Assembly: GCA_003217735.2 (NCBI GenBank)
Contig: CP031585.1
Coordinates: 5,349,501 to 5,413,500, forward strand
Direction of reading: 5' to 3'
Source of the DNA: Marinibacterium anthonyi
GTDB lineage: Bacteria > Pseudomonadota > Alphaproteobacteria > Rhodobacterales > Rhodobacteraceae
DNA length: 64,000 nt
In this document: positions 54,995 through 63,321 of the stretch, piece after piece
Position numbering within the stretch: the stretch's first letter is position 1
Layout: every line of letters starts with the position of its first letter
The notes under the pieces: model-generated
Database searches by the model: none
What the model was told of the DNA's origin: nothing
What the model saw: only the letters and a program-made list of their open reading frames with translations
Position numbers and translations under genes: made by a program

Positions 54995-56091
54995 TGCGTC
55001 TTTTCCTGACCCTTCTGCTGATCTTCCTCCCCGCAATGCTTCCGGCCTCTCCGGTCCGCCTCAAGGACCTGGTGGAATTCGACGGCGTCCGAGGCAACGA
55101 CCTGGTGGGATACGGGCTGGTGGTCGGGTTGAACGGCACGGGCGACGGGTTGCGGAACGCGCCCTTTACCGAAGACATCATGTCGACCATCCTCGAACGG
55201 CTCGGCGTGAACGTCACCGGAGAGCAGTTTCGCCCAAAGAACGTGGCCGCCGTGCTGGTCACCGCCAGCCTGCCGCCGTTTTCGCGGGCCGGATCGCAGA
55301 TCGACGTGACCGTGTCGGCGATTGGCGATGCCAAAAGCCTGCTGGGTGGAACGCTGGTGATGACGCCGCTGAACGCGGCGGACGGGCAGATCTATGCGGT
55401 GGCACAGGGCACCGTGCTGGCGGGCGGCGTCGTGGCGGAGGGCGCCGCGGCCTCGGTTACGACAGGTGTACCGACGGCCGGTCTGATCCCTTCGGGCGCG
55501 CGGGTCGAGCGCGAAATCGACTTTCAGCTGTCGTCGCTGAGCACGGTCCGCCTGGCCCTGCGCGAACCGGATTTCACCACAGCCGGTCGGATCGAGGATG
55601 TCATTAACCGCGAATTCCGGCGTGACGTTGCGATCATGCGGGATTCCGGCACGGTCGAGCTGGACATTGGCGCGACACGAACCGAATCCACGGCGCGCGC
55701 CCTGCAACGGGTTGAAAACCTGCTGGTGGAACCGCAGCTGAAGGCGCGTGTGGTTGTCGATCAGCGGTCCGGCACGATTGTGATGGGCGCTGATGTCCGG
55801 ATCTCACGCGTGGCGGTTTCCCAGGGCAACCTGACCCTGCGGGTCGAAGAAGCGCCGATCGCTGTACAGCCGAACCCCTTTTCGGAAGGGCAGACCGTCA
55901 TCGTTCAACGAACCGGGGCAGATATCCAGCAGGAGCCGGGGATAAGCCTGGCGGAGGTTCCCGAGGGGACGTCGTTGTCCCAGGTGATCGGCGGGCTGAA
56001 TGCGCTGGGCGTGTCGCCGCGCGACATGATCGATATCCTGCAGGCGATCAAGGCGGCAGGTGCATTGCATGCGGAATTCGTGGTGCGATAG
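54994..56091 (+). CDS. flgI: Flagellar P-ring protein FlgI
   Basis: 365 residues with a signal peptide ending LPAS. Classic FlgI blocks are VRLKDLVEFDGVRGNDLVGYGLVVGLNGTGD, LGVNV and SLSQVIGGLNALGVSPRDMIDILQAIKAAGALHAEFVVR. It forms the periplasmic P ring around the rod. Last gene of the flagellar run; a 170-base gap without coding signal separates it from convergent peptidase C26. Confidence 0.96.
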   Translation: MRLFLTLLLIFLPAMLPASPVRLKDLVEFDGVRGNDLVGYGLVVGLNGTGDGLRNAPFTEDIMSTILERLGVNVTGEQFRPKNVAAVLVTASLPPFSRAGSQIDVTVSAIGDAKSLLGGTLVMTPLNAADGQIYAVAQGTVLAGGVVAEGAAASVTTGVPTAGLIPSGARVEREIDFQLSSLSTVRLALREPDFTTAGRIEDVINREFRRDVAIMRDSGTVELDIGATRTESTARALQRVENLLVEPQLKARVVVDQRSGTIVMGADVRISRVAVSQGNLTLRVEEAPIAVQPNPFSEGQTVIVQRTGADIQQEPGISLAEVPEGTSLSQVIGGLNALGVSPRDMIDILQAIKAAGALHAEFVVR

Positions 56092-56262
56092 CTGCGCGAT
56101 CCAAGAGCCCGACCCCGGGAAAATGCCCATAATCGCATTGGGTTGGTGTGTTCGACGACAGTTCGGGCATCTGCCCTGAGGTGTATCGTCAAAACCGTGG
56201 AACAGGTGCTCAAGGATGTGCGGTTGGACAGGGCGTCCGCCACGGTTCCGCGGTGCGACCGG

Positions 56263-56991
56263 TCAGGCCCGCCCGCAGGCATCGTCGTGCACGGCGGTGG
56301 CCTGGTTGCGGGCCTGCGCGCGGGCGCGGGCCGCGACGACCAGCGCGCGGAAGACGGCGCGCTGACGGCGGGCGTAGAACAGGTGTTCGGGGTGCCATTG
56401 GACCCCCAGGGCAAAGGGATCGCGCACCCGTTCCACCGCCTGGATCATCCCGCTTTCGTCGCGCGCCGACACCCGCATGCCGTCGCCCAGCCGACAGACC
56501 GCCTGGCTGTGCAGGGCATTGACGCTCATGTCCTGCTGCCCGGCGATGCGGGCCAGGTGGGTGTCGTCAAGCACGTCGATGCGGCGTCGGGGCAGGATTG
56601 TCCGGATCTTGCGGTCGGCCCCGTAGGTGGTCCAGGCATCCTGATCCAGATCGCCGCCAAAGGCGACGTTCAGCATCTGGGCGCCACGGCAGATTCCAAG
56701 GATGGGGATGTTGCGCGCGATCGCCTGTTCGGCCAGGCTCCGCTCCAGGTCGTCCCGCGCCGGATCCAGACGCACGCCAACCCCGATCACGCTGTCGCCA
56801 CCGTAAAGTTCGGGCGAGATATCGTCGCCGCCCCCAATGATGATGCCATCGACCTTGTCCAGGTCCGCCGGACGCGACACGCCCCACCGAAGGCCGCGAC
56901 CTCCGGTGAGCCAGAGATTGAGGTTGACCAGCGGGAAGATCCGCCAGCCCGATCTTTGCGAGGTGGTGACCCCGATCGTCGGTCGGATCAT
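56263..56991 (-). CDS. Gamma-glutamyl-gamma-aminobutyrate hydrolase family protein (peptidase C26)
   Basis: 242 residues, class I glutamine-amidotransferase fold. The nucleophile elbow GICRGAQMLNVAFGG carries the catalytic Cys; the His and Glu follow in GVQWHPEHLF. The family cleaves gamma-glutamyl linkages (for example PuuD). The ATG overlaps the amidoligase stop (ATGA), so it would process or trim the product of that ligase. Substrate unknown. Confidence 0.9.
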   Translation of the reverse strand: MIRPTIGVTTSQRSGWRIFPLVNLNLWLTGGRGLRWGVSRPADLDKVDGIIIGGGDDISPELYGGDSVIGVGVRLDPARDDLERSLAEQAIARNIPILGICRGAQMLNVAFGGDLDQDAWTTYGADRKIRTILPRRRIDVLDDTHLARIAGQQDMSVNALHSQAVCRLGDGMRVSARDESGMIQAVERVRDPFALGVQWHPEHLFYARRQRAVFRALVVAARARAQARNQATAVHDDACGRA

Positions 56992-57962
56992 GCGGCCGTC
57001 TTCTGACCTTCGTCGCCCAGACGAAGCGCCACCTGCGCCGCCCATTCGTTGCGCGGTTCGCCCCAGAGGATTCCGGTCGTGTAGCGGAAGGCCTGCCAGT
57101 CGTCGCACAGCGCCCCGAGCAAATCGGGCGTGTCGGCCAGATGTTCGATGTGCATCCAACCTTCCCACGGGACGGCCAGTGACCAGTCGGCTTCGTCGAT
57201 GCGGCAATCCGGCAGGCGGTAGTGAAAGGCCGGGCGGGCCGACACGGCGGTCGCATTGGGTACGACCACGTCGAACCGGTCGGGATGCAGGTGCTTGAAC
57301 ACCGGCATCAGGTCCAGCCCGTGGTTCCGGGTCTGCGTATGATCGGCGTAGATCGAAAACAGGTCCAGAAGCGAGGCATCGGGTTCGTTGACCAGCGCAT
57401 CCACCAGGCTGTGCGGCCAGGGCGAGACAAAGGGCAGCACGCGCCGGGTGGTATCGACCGGATGCGCATGGTGCAGCCAGTCTTCGAGCAGCGCGTAGGC
57501 CAGAACGATGCGCGCCGTGCGCACCGGATCCTGGGGCATCTCGGGGTTCAGATGGACGCCGAAGCCAAAGAACAGCCCGTCACGCGAACCCTGCGCGCCG
57601 GCCGCGCGGTAGGCACGGCGCAGGCGGTCCAGCTGGGGCATCTGTTCGGGCGTCAGCGGCGGGGTAATGACCTCGACGGGAATGACACGACGCGCCAGGT
57701 CCAGGCCCATTTCGATCAGCGGGCGGGCCTTGGCCTTGCGCAATGCGGTGTCAAGTTCGACCCTCAGCGTTCCGATCGACGTATCCCGCACCTCGTAGGT
57801 GCGGTGGCCGATTTCCACGACTTTGCCGCCCAGGGTCCTGGCGGCCAGCTCTGCGGCGTCATCCTCGATCAGGCCCGAGAATTCGATTTCGACGCCGCAA
57901 CGCCGCTCGGACCCGGCAGGATCCGGGAAGGTCGGATAAGGGATGGCTGGCTGATGTTTCAT
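56988..57962 (-). CDS. Putative amidoligase enzyme (COOH-NH2 ligase)
   Basis: 324 residues. The N-terminal strand CGVEIEFSGL with acidic metal ligands, the central TLRVELD and FFGFGVHLNPEM match the amidoligase_2 family, distant relatives of glutamine synthetase and ATP-grasp ligases. It should form an amide or peptide bond by carboxylate activation. Coupled to a gamma-glutamyl hydrolase gene. Product unknown; a peptide tag or gamma-glutamyl metabolite is likely. The ATG at 57962 is preferred over upstream starts. Confidence 0.85.
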   Translation of the reverse strand: MKHQPAIPYPTFPDPAGSERRCGVEIEFSGLIEDDAAELAARTLGGKVVEIGHRTYEVRDTSIGTLRVELDTALRKAKARPLIEMGLDLARRVIPVEVITPPLTPEQMPQLDRLRRAYRAAGAQGSRDGLFFGFGVHLNPEMPQDPVRTARIVLAYALLEDWLHHAHPVDTTRRVLPFVSPWPHSLVDALVNEPDASLLDLFSIYADHTQTRNHGLDLMPVFKHLHPDRFDVVVPNATAVSARPAFHYRLPDCRIDEADWSLAVPWEGWMHIEHLADTPDLLGALCDDWQAFRYTTGILWGEPRNEWAAQVALRLGDEGQKTAA

Positions 57963-58142
57963 AGTCGTCGAACGCCGCTTGGCTGATTCGGGTTCCACTC
58001 TGCCGGCCGAAATGTAGGGACCCCGATGCCGCTGTGGCAACGGAAGCCCAGTGGTCCAACCGTGTTTTCGGGATCCGTTTCGGCCCGGGATGCCGGGTTC
58101 GGATCGCCTGATCGGACGGCGTGAAAGCCCGTTCAGCCGCCG

Positions 58143-60734
58143 TCAGCCTGCCTTGAATCCGGGCTCGCCCAGGATCGCGCGGATGTGGTCTACGTCGTAG
58201 GGCTTGCGCAGGACCGGCGCCGGAGGATAGGCGGCCAGCACGTCTTCGTTTTCGCCGTAACCCGTTGCCATGACGAAAGGAATTCCGCGTTCGGCACAGG
58301 CTTCGGCCACCGGCAGAGAGCTTTCGGTGCCGAGGTTCACGTCGATCAGGGCAAAGCGCACCGGGTGCCGGTCGAGCACGGCAAGCGCCTGTGCCACCGA
58401 AGGCGCGGTGTGAACCGTGGTGGCGCCCAGGTCGCTTAGCCCGTCGGAGGCATCGAGCGCGATGATCATGTTGTCCTCGACCACCAGGGCGTGACCATTG
58501 AGCGCAACAGGCGGTGCCACGGGCGCAGGCGTCGTGCGGTCGGCGACGGGGTCGGCCAATTCCTCGGCCGTCTGGACCATGGATTGCGGCAGGCGGAACC
58601 GGGCGCGCAGGCCGGTGACGCGGAAATCGACCTCGGCCTCGCCCTTCAGCTCGAACGGAACCGACCGTTCGATGATCGTCGTCCCGAAGCCACGCCGTTT
58701 CGGCGCCTGCACAGGCGGGCCGCCGCGTTCCTCCCAGGTGATTTCCGCCGCGCCGTCGGGATCCAGGCGGACCGACACCGCGACCGTGCCGGAACTGTCG
58801 CTGAGCGCGCCGTACTTCGCGGAATTGGTGACCAGTTCGTGGATGACCAGGGCCATCGTGGTGAAGGCGGCGGGCGACAGGTCGATCGCGTCGCCGGTCA
58901 GGCGGATGCGGTCGGCCTGGTCCGAGAAATAGGCGCGGGTTTCGGTTTCGACCAGGTGGCCCAGCGGCACCCAGGTCCAGGACTTGCGCGTCAGCTGGTC
59001 ATGCGCGCGCGCCAGCGAATGGATCCGGGCGTTCAGCACATCGGCATAGGCCTCGACCGTGTTGGCATCGCCCCGGCCCTGGCTGACCAGCCCCTGGATC
59101 AGGTTCAGGATGTTGCGCACCCTGTGGTTCAGCTCGGCGATCAGCAGTTCCTGCTGTTCCTGCGCACGCTTGCGGGCCTGGTTGGCCTCGTCCGACAGTT
59201 TCAGCACGATTTCCAGCAAGGTCACGCGCAGGGCATTGGCGGCCCGCACCTCGTTCGCGCGCCACGGGGCGGAGGTGCCGCGCACGACCTCCTGCCAGGT
59301 CTCGAAGCTTTTGCGGGGGGTCAGGCGGGCGCCGTTGGGGCCCAGTTCGGCGGGCTTGGTCGGATCCCCGGCCCAGGACACCGATCGCGCGATCTCGCGC
59401 CGGAACAGCACGATGTAATCCCGCGGTTGGCGCGAGATCGGCAGCGCCAGCAGGCCGGCGGCGCGGTGAACGAAATCCTCGCCCGGCGGATAGTGGCGCG
59501 AGATGCAGTCGGTGGAATGGATCGTGCTGGCCTGGGCGGTATTGAGGAACCGCACAAGACCCAGGAATTCCTCTTCCGAGGGGGTGGCGCCGATGGCGCG
59601 GAACTGCCCTTCGGCATAGGCGACGATCCCGTCGAATTCGACGACTTCCTCGATCGCGTGGGCGATGGTTTCAAGGCTGTCCAGCACGTCGGGTTCGCTG
59701 GTCATCTGGGCCAGCAGCCGGTCGTGCATGTCGCGGGCCTGGTCCATCTCGGTCAGCTCGGTTCCCATTTCCAGCTGGGTCAGTTCGTAACTGAAAAGCT
59801 GGCCGAACAGTTCGGCGGCGCTGCGCGTTTCGTAATCGACGTAATGGGGGGCGTTGTGGTGGCAGGCGAACAGGCCCCACAGCTTGCCCTTGCTGATGAT
59901 CGACACGGACATCGACGCCGCGACGCCCATGTTGCGCAGGTATTCCAGGTGGATGGGCGACACCGCGCGGGTGGCCGACAGCGACAGGTCCAGCGGCTGG
60001 CCCGAGGGGCCGTGCGCCGGCAGGATCGGGACGGTTTCGGCATCGACGTCGGCGATGATCCGCAGCAGGTTGCGGGTGTAAAGCGTGCGCGCCTGGCGGG
60101 GGATGTCGCTGGCCGGAAAGCGCAGGCCCAGGAACGGGGTCTGACCGGGGTCCATCGCCTCGGCCAGGACGGTGCCGGACTCGTCTTCGTTGAAGCGGTA
60201 GACCATGACGCGGTGAAAGCCGGTCAGCGCCTTGAGCCCGCGCGCGGCCTCGCGCGCCATGCGTTCGACGGTGGTCTGGCGCTGGATCCGGCTGATCAGG
60301 GCGCGCACCAGTTCGCTGTCCTCGACCCGGTCGCTGCGGTCGTCAACGCTGGCCTCGAATTCGAAGACGAAGAACCGGCCCGACCGGTGGATCGAGATGT
60401 CATAAAGCCGCCCGTCGCCCAACACGTCAAAGCCGAACAGCCGCGCGACCGCGTCGTCATGGGTCAGGATCTGCAGCCGGGTGCGCAGGTCGTGCACCGT
60501 GCTGGCCGGCAGGATGCCGGACAGCGGCTGACCCACCAGCGCGTCGATCTCCTTGTGGACCAGGCCTTCGATGTTGGCCGAGGCATGGGCGACGATCCAG
60601 TCGGGCGACACGGCCATAAGCATGCCGAAGGGCTGGACATGGCCGATGATGTGGATGGGTTCGCGATCGCAGTTGGTCAGGTCGATCGTTTGCGCGGAAC
60701 TGGGGCTTCCAGCTGCGGGATTACTGGCGCTCAT
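58143..60734 (-). CDS. Bacteriophytochrome HWE-type sensor kinase with receiver domain
   Basis: 863 residues. PAS domain with chromophore Cys22 (NCDREPIHIIGHVQPFG), GAF with the PASDIP motif, PHY tongue with PRKSF (near residue 475), HWE-type kinase (ELNHRVRNILNLIQ with the phosphoacceptor His near 538, HELVTNSAKYGAL), and a C-terminal receiver (VVEDN, LIDVN with its Asp near 796). It senses red/far-red light through biliverdin. Heme oxygenase, which makes that chromophore, is encoded just upstream with a 14-base overlap. Confidence 0.95.
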   Translation of the reverse strand: MSASNPAAGSPSSAQTIDLTNCDREPIHIIGHVQPFGMLMAVSPDWIVAHASANIEGLVHKEIDALVGQPLSGILPASTVHDLRTRLQILTHDDAVARLFGFDVLGDGRLYDISIHRSGRFFVFEFEASVDDRSDRVEDSELVRALISRIQRQTTVERMAREAARGLKALTGFHRVMVYRFNEDESGTVLAEAMDPGQTPFLGLRFPASDIPRQARTLYTRNLLRIIADVDAETVPILPAHGPSGQPLDLSLSATRAVSPIHLEYLRNMGVAASMSVSIISKGKLWGLFACHHNAPHYVDYETRSAAELFGQLFSYELTQLEMGTELTEMDQARDMHDRLLAQMTSEPDVLDSLETIAHAIEEVVEFDGIVAYAEGQFRAIGATPSEEEFLGLVRFLNTAQASTIHSTDCISRHYPPGEDFVHRAAGLLALPISRQPRDYIVLFRREIARSVSWAGDPTKPAELGPNGARLTPRKSFETWQEVVRGTSAPWRANEVRAANALRVTLLEIVLKLSDEANQARKRAQEQQELLIAELNHRVRNILNLIQGLVSQGRGDANTVEAYADVLNARIHSLARAHDQLTRKSWTWVPLGHLVETETRAYFSDQADRIRLTGDAIDLSPAAFTTMALVIHELVTNSAKYGALSDSSGTVAVSVRLDPDGAAEITWEERGGPPVQAPKRRGFGTTIIERSVPFELKGEAEVDFRVTGLRARFRLPQSMVQTAEELADPVADRTTPAPVAPPVALNGHALVVEDNMIIALDASDGLSDLGATTVHTAPSVAQALAVLDRHPVRFALIDVNLGTESSLPVAEACAERGIPFVMATGYGENEDVLAAYPPAPVLRKPYDVDHIRAILGEPGFKAG

Positions 60735-61314
60735 CTGTGTCTTTCAGGCAATGCGTCGTACGGAGGGGCAACATATCGGCACTGGCGCAAAATAACCGGA
60801 AGATTCGAATAATGTCATCCACAACACAATCTGCCGTGTCACCCTGGGGCGGCATGTTGCAGGTTTGCTTACAGAAATCCCGCCAGGCATCGGCCTGTGC
60901 GGGGGCTTCGAAGTAGTTGTTGGCCCGCCGCACAAGCGGGTCGGCGGCCCCGGCCCAGATACGCTTCAGGAACGACGTTCCAAGCCGCGATCCAAGCACG
61001 ACGTAATCGACGGCGAGCGCCGAGATTTCGCCCGGAAAGGCGGGCGCCGGGGGAAGCGGTGTGGCGTTCAGGATCGCCAGGTCGCGCCGCAGGCGCTCGG
61101 CGAGGTCGGCGGCGATATCGGCCCCTTGGCCGGTGCATGCGGCCAGGGCCGAAAAGCCGCGTTCGTTGATGCGCAGGAAATCGGTCAGGCCATCGGCATG
61201 GCACAGCGACAGTCCGCCCAGCCGGTCGTCAAGCGCGTGGTGCAGGCCGGCACTGTCGCGCCGCATGCGGTCGCGCAGCGAATCCGAAGCTGTCGGCGTG
61301 TCGTCCAGTGTCAA
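60721..61314 (-). CDS. Biliverdin-producing heme oxygenase (BphO type)
   Basis: About 197 residues from a TTG start, the usual length. Heme oxygenase core with a probable proximal His near 25 (SAGLHHALDDRL) and downstream VVLGSRLGTSFLKRIW. It opens heme to biliverdin, the chromophore of the adjacent bacteriophytochrome; the two genes overlap. The open frame continues upstream to 61500 but without homology-like signal. The start is uncertain. Confidence 0.87.
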   Translation of the reverse strand: MTLDDTPTASDSLRDRMRRDSAGLHHALDDRLGGLSLCHADGLTDFLRINERGFSALAACTGQGADIAADLAERLRRDLAILNATPLPPAPAFPGEISALAVDYVVLGSRLGTSFLKRIWAGAADPLVRRANNYFEAPAQADAWRDFCKQTCNMPPQGDTADCVVDDIIRIFRLFCASADMLPLRTTHCLKDTDERQ

Positions 61315-61508
61315 CTCGGAGCCCCCCGATGGTCGTGGCGGCTGCGGATACCCATCCGCGAACGGTCTGTCGACGGGGGATGCGCAAAAAGTGTGGTCAC
61401 GGTTAATGCCGCCGCGGTCCGCAAGGCGTCGGGCCTTGGGCACTGGGGAAGTCTGTGGTCGACGTCGAAGAGCAATTTCGTAGCATTCAGCCTGGATCAC
61501 ACCGATGC

Positions 61509-61522
61509 TTAACCATGTTTAA
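61509..61522. promoter_or_regulatory. TTAACCAT element with second TTAA, CtrA-like half sites
   Basis: TTAACCATG then TTTAAC gives TTAA-N6-TTAA, one base short of the full CtrA spacing; TTAACCAT by itself is a known CtrA half-site form. It lies about 195 bases upstream of the heme oxygenase start. Confidence 0.3.
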
Positions 61523-61805
61523 CCCCCCTTTGTTCCCATCGTTTTGAAATAGTTTTCGCGTGACGGCCCGGCGCCGGGCGGGGCGCGCCGGCGCCGGGTT
61601 CCAGTTCGTCGAAATTGGCGTAGCCGGTCATGACGTTGAACATCGAGCCTGAACAAGTGATGTCGCCCGGCAGGTTGTCGATGCCGGGGTCGTCCAGGGG
61701 CGTCAGGTCGACATTGACGACGCGGTGACCCTGATCGCGCAGGTAGCGGCAGACGTGGCGCCCGGCCTTGCCCGAACTTCCGCTGAACAGGTTGCGTATG
61801 GTGGT
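61509..61805 (-). pseudogene. Truncated NAD(P)-dependent epimerase/dehydratase
   Basis: A reading frame resembling only the N-terminal third of an extended short-chain dehydrogenase: glycine motif GSSGKAGRHV, then RYLRDQGHRVVNVDLTPL. It then runs LEPGAGAP into unrelated sequence and a stop. The position where the native start would lie is ATA (ACC ATA CGC) and no SD is present. The remaining two-thirds, including the YxxxK motif, is missing. I judge it a decayed remnant. The flanks (61315-61508 and 61806-62005) hold no gene I can recognise. Confidence 0.75.
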
Positions 61806-62005
61806 CCTCCCTTGCCCCCATCGGGGCCGTTTGGGGTAACAGACTGCCGGGAGGACGGGCCGGGGACAAGGGGTGGCGGTGTCGATGCCAAGGGGGCGCC
61901 GCGACCCATGTCCGCCGATCGGGGCAGGCATGATCGCCCGCGCCCTTCCATTCCCCGCGTTTCGGAATACAACGGTATACAGAAACTGACGTGACTCGCC
62001 CCTGA

Positions 62006-63049
62006 ATGTCCTCCCTGTCTTCGACCCTTCGTCGTCTGCTGACCGTCGCGCTGGCCGCGGTGGGGGTGGTCGTGTTCAAGCTGGCGGACCTGCCGCTGCC
62101 CTTTCTGTTCGGGCCGATGTGCGGCTGCCTTCTGGCCGCGCTGGCCGGCGCGCCGCTGAAGGGGCTGGGCGAGGTTTCGACGGCGTTCAGGACCATCCTT
62201 GGCGTGGCGATCGGCGCGTCGATCACGCCCGAGGTGGTGGGGCGGCTGCCGCAGATGGCGCTGTCGGTGGCGCTGATCCCCATCTACATCGCGGTGATCG
62301 GCTGTGTCGGCGTGCCGTTCTTCCGCAAGGTCTTCGGGTTCGACTGGGCGACGTCATGGTACGCGGCGATGCCGGGCGGGCTGCAGGACATGGTGATCTT
62401 CGGCACCGAAGCCGGGGGCGACATGCGGGCGCTGTCGCTGATCCATGCGACGCGGGTGCTGATCATCGTGTCGCTCGCGCCGCTGATCATGACTCACGGC
62501 TTCGGCGTGTCCCTGTCCAACCCGATCGGCGCGCCGGCGTCGGATATTCCGCTGAAGGAACTGGGGCTGATGGCGCTGGCGGCCATCGTCGGCTGGAAGG
62601 GCGGCGAACGGATCGGTCTGTTCGGCGCGTCGATCCTGGGGCCGATGATCGTGACGGCGGTGCTGTCGCTGTCCGGGCTGATCCATTCGCGGCCACCGGC
62701 GGAATCCATCGTGGCGGCGCAGTTCTTCATCGGGATGAGCATCGGCGTGGGCTATGTCGGCGTCACCCTGCAGGAATTGCGGCGGGTGGTCAGCGCCGGA
62801 GTGCTGTTCGTGGTGCTGCTGGCGGCGCTGGCGGCGGTCTTTACCGAACTGGTCGTGCACCTGGAACTGGCGCATCCGGTCGAAGGGTTTCTGGCCTTCG
62901 CGCCGGGCGGGCAGGCCGAAATGACGGTGCTGTCGATCATCGCGGGCGCGGACCTGGGGTTTGTCATCGTGCACCATCTGACGCGGGTGCTGATCGTGAT
63001 CACGGGCGCGCCCATCGCCGCGCGCTTGATGCGGCGGGACGGCGAATAG
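62006..63049 (+). CDS. AbrB family membrane protein (ammonia monooxygenase-like)
   Basis: 347 residues with about 9-10 membrane helices arranged as two similar halves: PFLFGPMCGCLLAALAGAPLKGLG and AMPGGLQDMVIFGTEAGGDMRALSLIHATRV in the first, GILP-like GASILGPMIVTAVLSLSGLI and APGGQAEMTVLSIIAGADLGFVIVHHLTRV in the second. This repeated PGG...M...HxxR pattern marks the AbrB membrane family (TIGR03082). Transport substrate unknown. Stands alone. Confidence 0.9.
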   Translation: MSSLSSTLRRLLTVALAAVGVVVFKLADLPLPFLFGPMCGCLLAALAGAPLKGLGEVSTAFRTILGVAIGASITPEVVGRLPQMALSVALIPIYIAVIGCVGVPFFRKVFGFDWATSWYAAMPGGLQDMVIFGTEAGGDMRALSLIHATRVLIIVSLAPLIMTHGFGVSLSNPIGAPASDIPLKELGLMALAAIVGWKGGERIGLFGASILGPMIVTAVLSLSGLIHSRPPAESIVAAQFFIGMSIGVGYVGVTLQELRRVVSAGVLFVVLLAALAAVFTELVVHLELAHPVEGFLAFAPGGQAEMTVLSIIAGADLGFVIVHHLTRVLIVITGAPIAARLMRRDGE

Positions 63050-63321
63050 CGGCGGGGCCGGGCAGCCCCCGAACGCTCCCGCCCGCCCACCCCGCGTCCG
63101 GGGGCTGCCCTGTGCGCGGACCCCGGACGCGGCAAGGCTGTCCCCGATCCGCGGCGCGCCGTTCCCGATAATGGAGCCATGCCGCGCTGCAGAACGCGCC
63201 GACGCCGGTGACGGCCTGCGACAGGTCGCAAGCGAAATTGACAGGGTTTGCCGCAGAATAGAGGACTTGGCCGGATCGCGTGCCTGACCGGCCGCCACCA
63301 GACATGTTCAGGGAACCCCAA

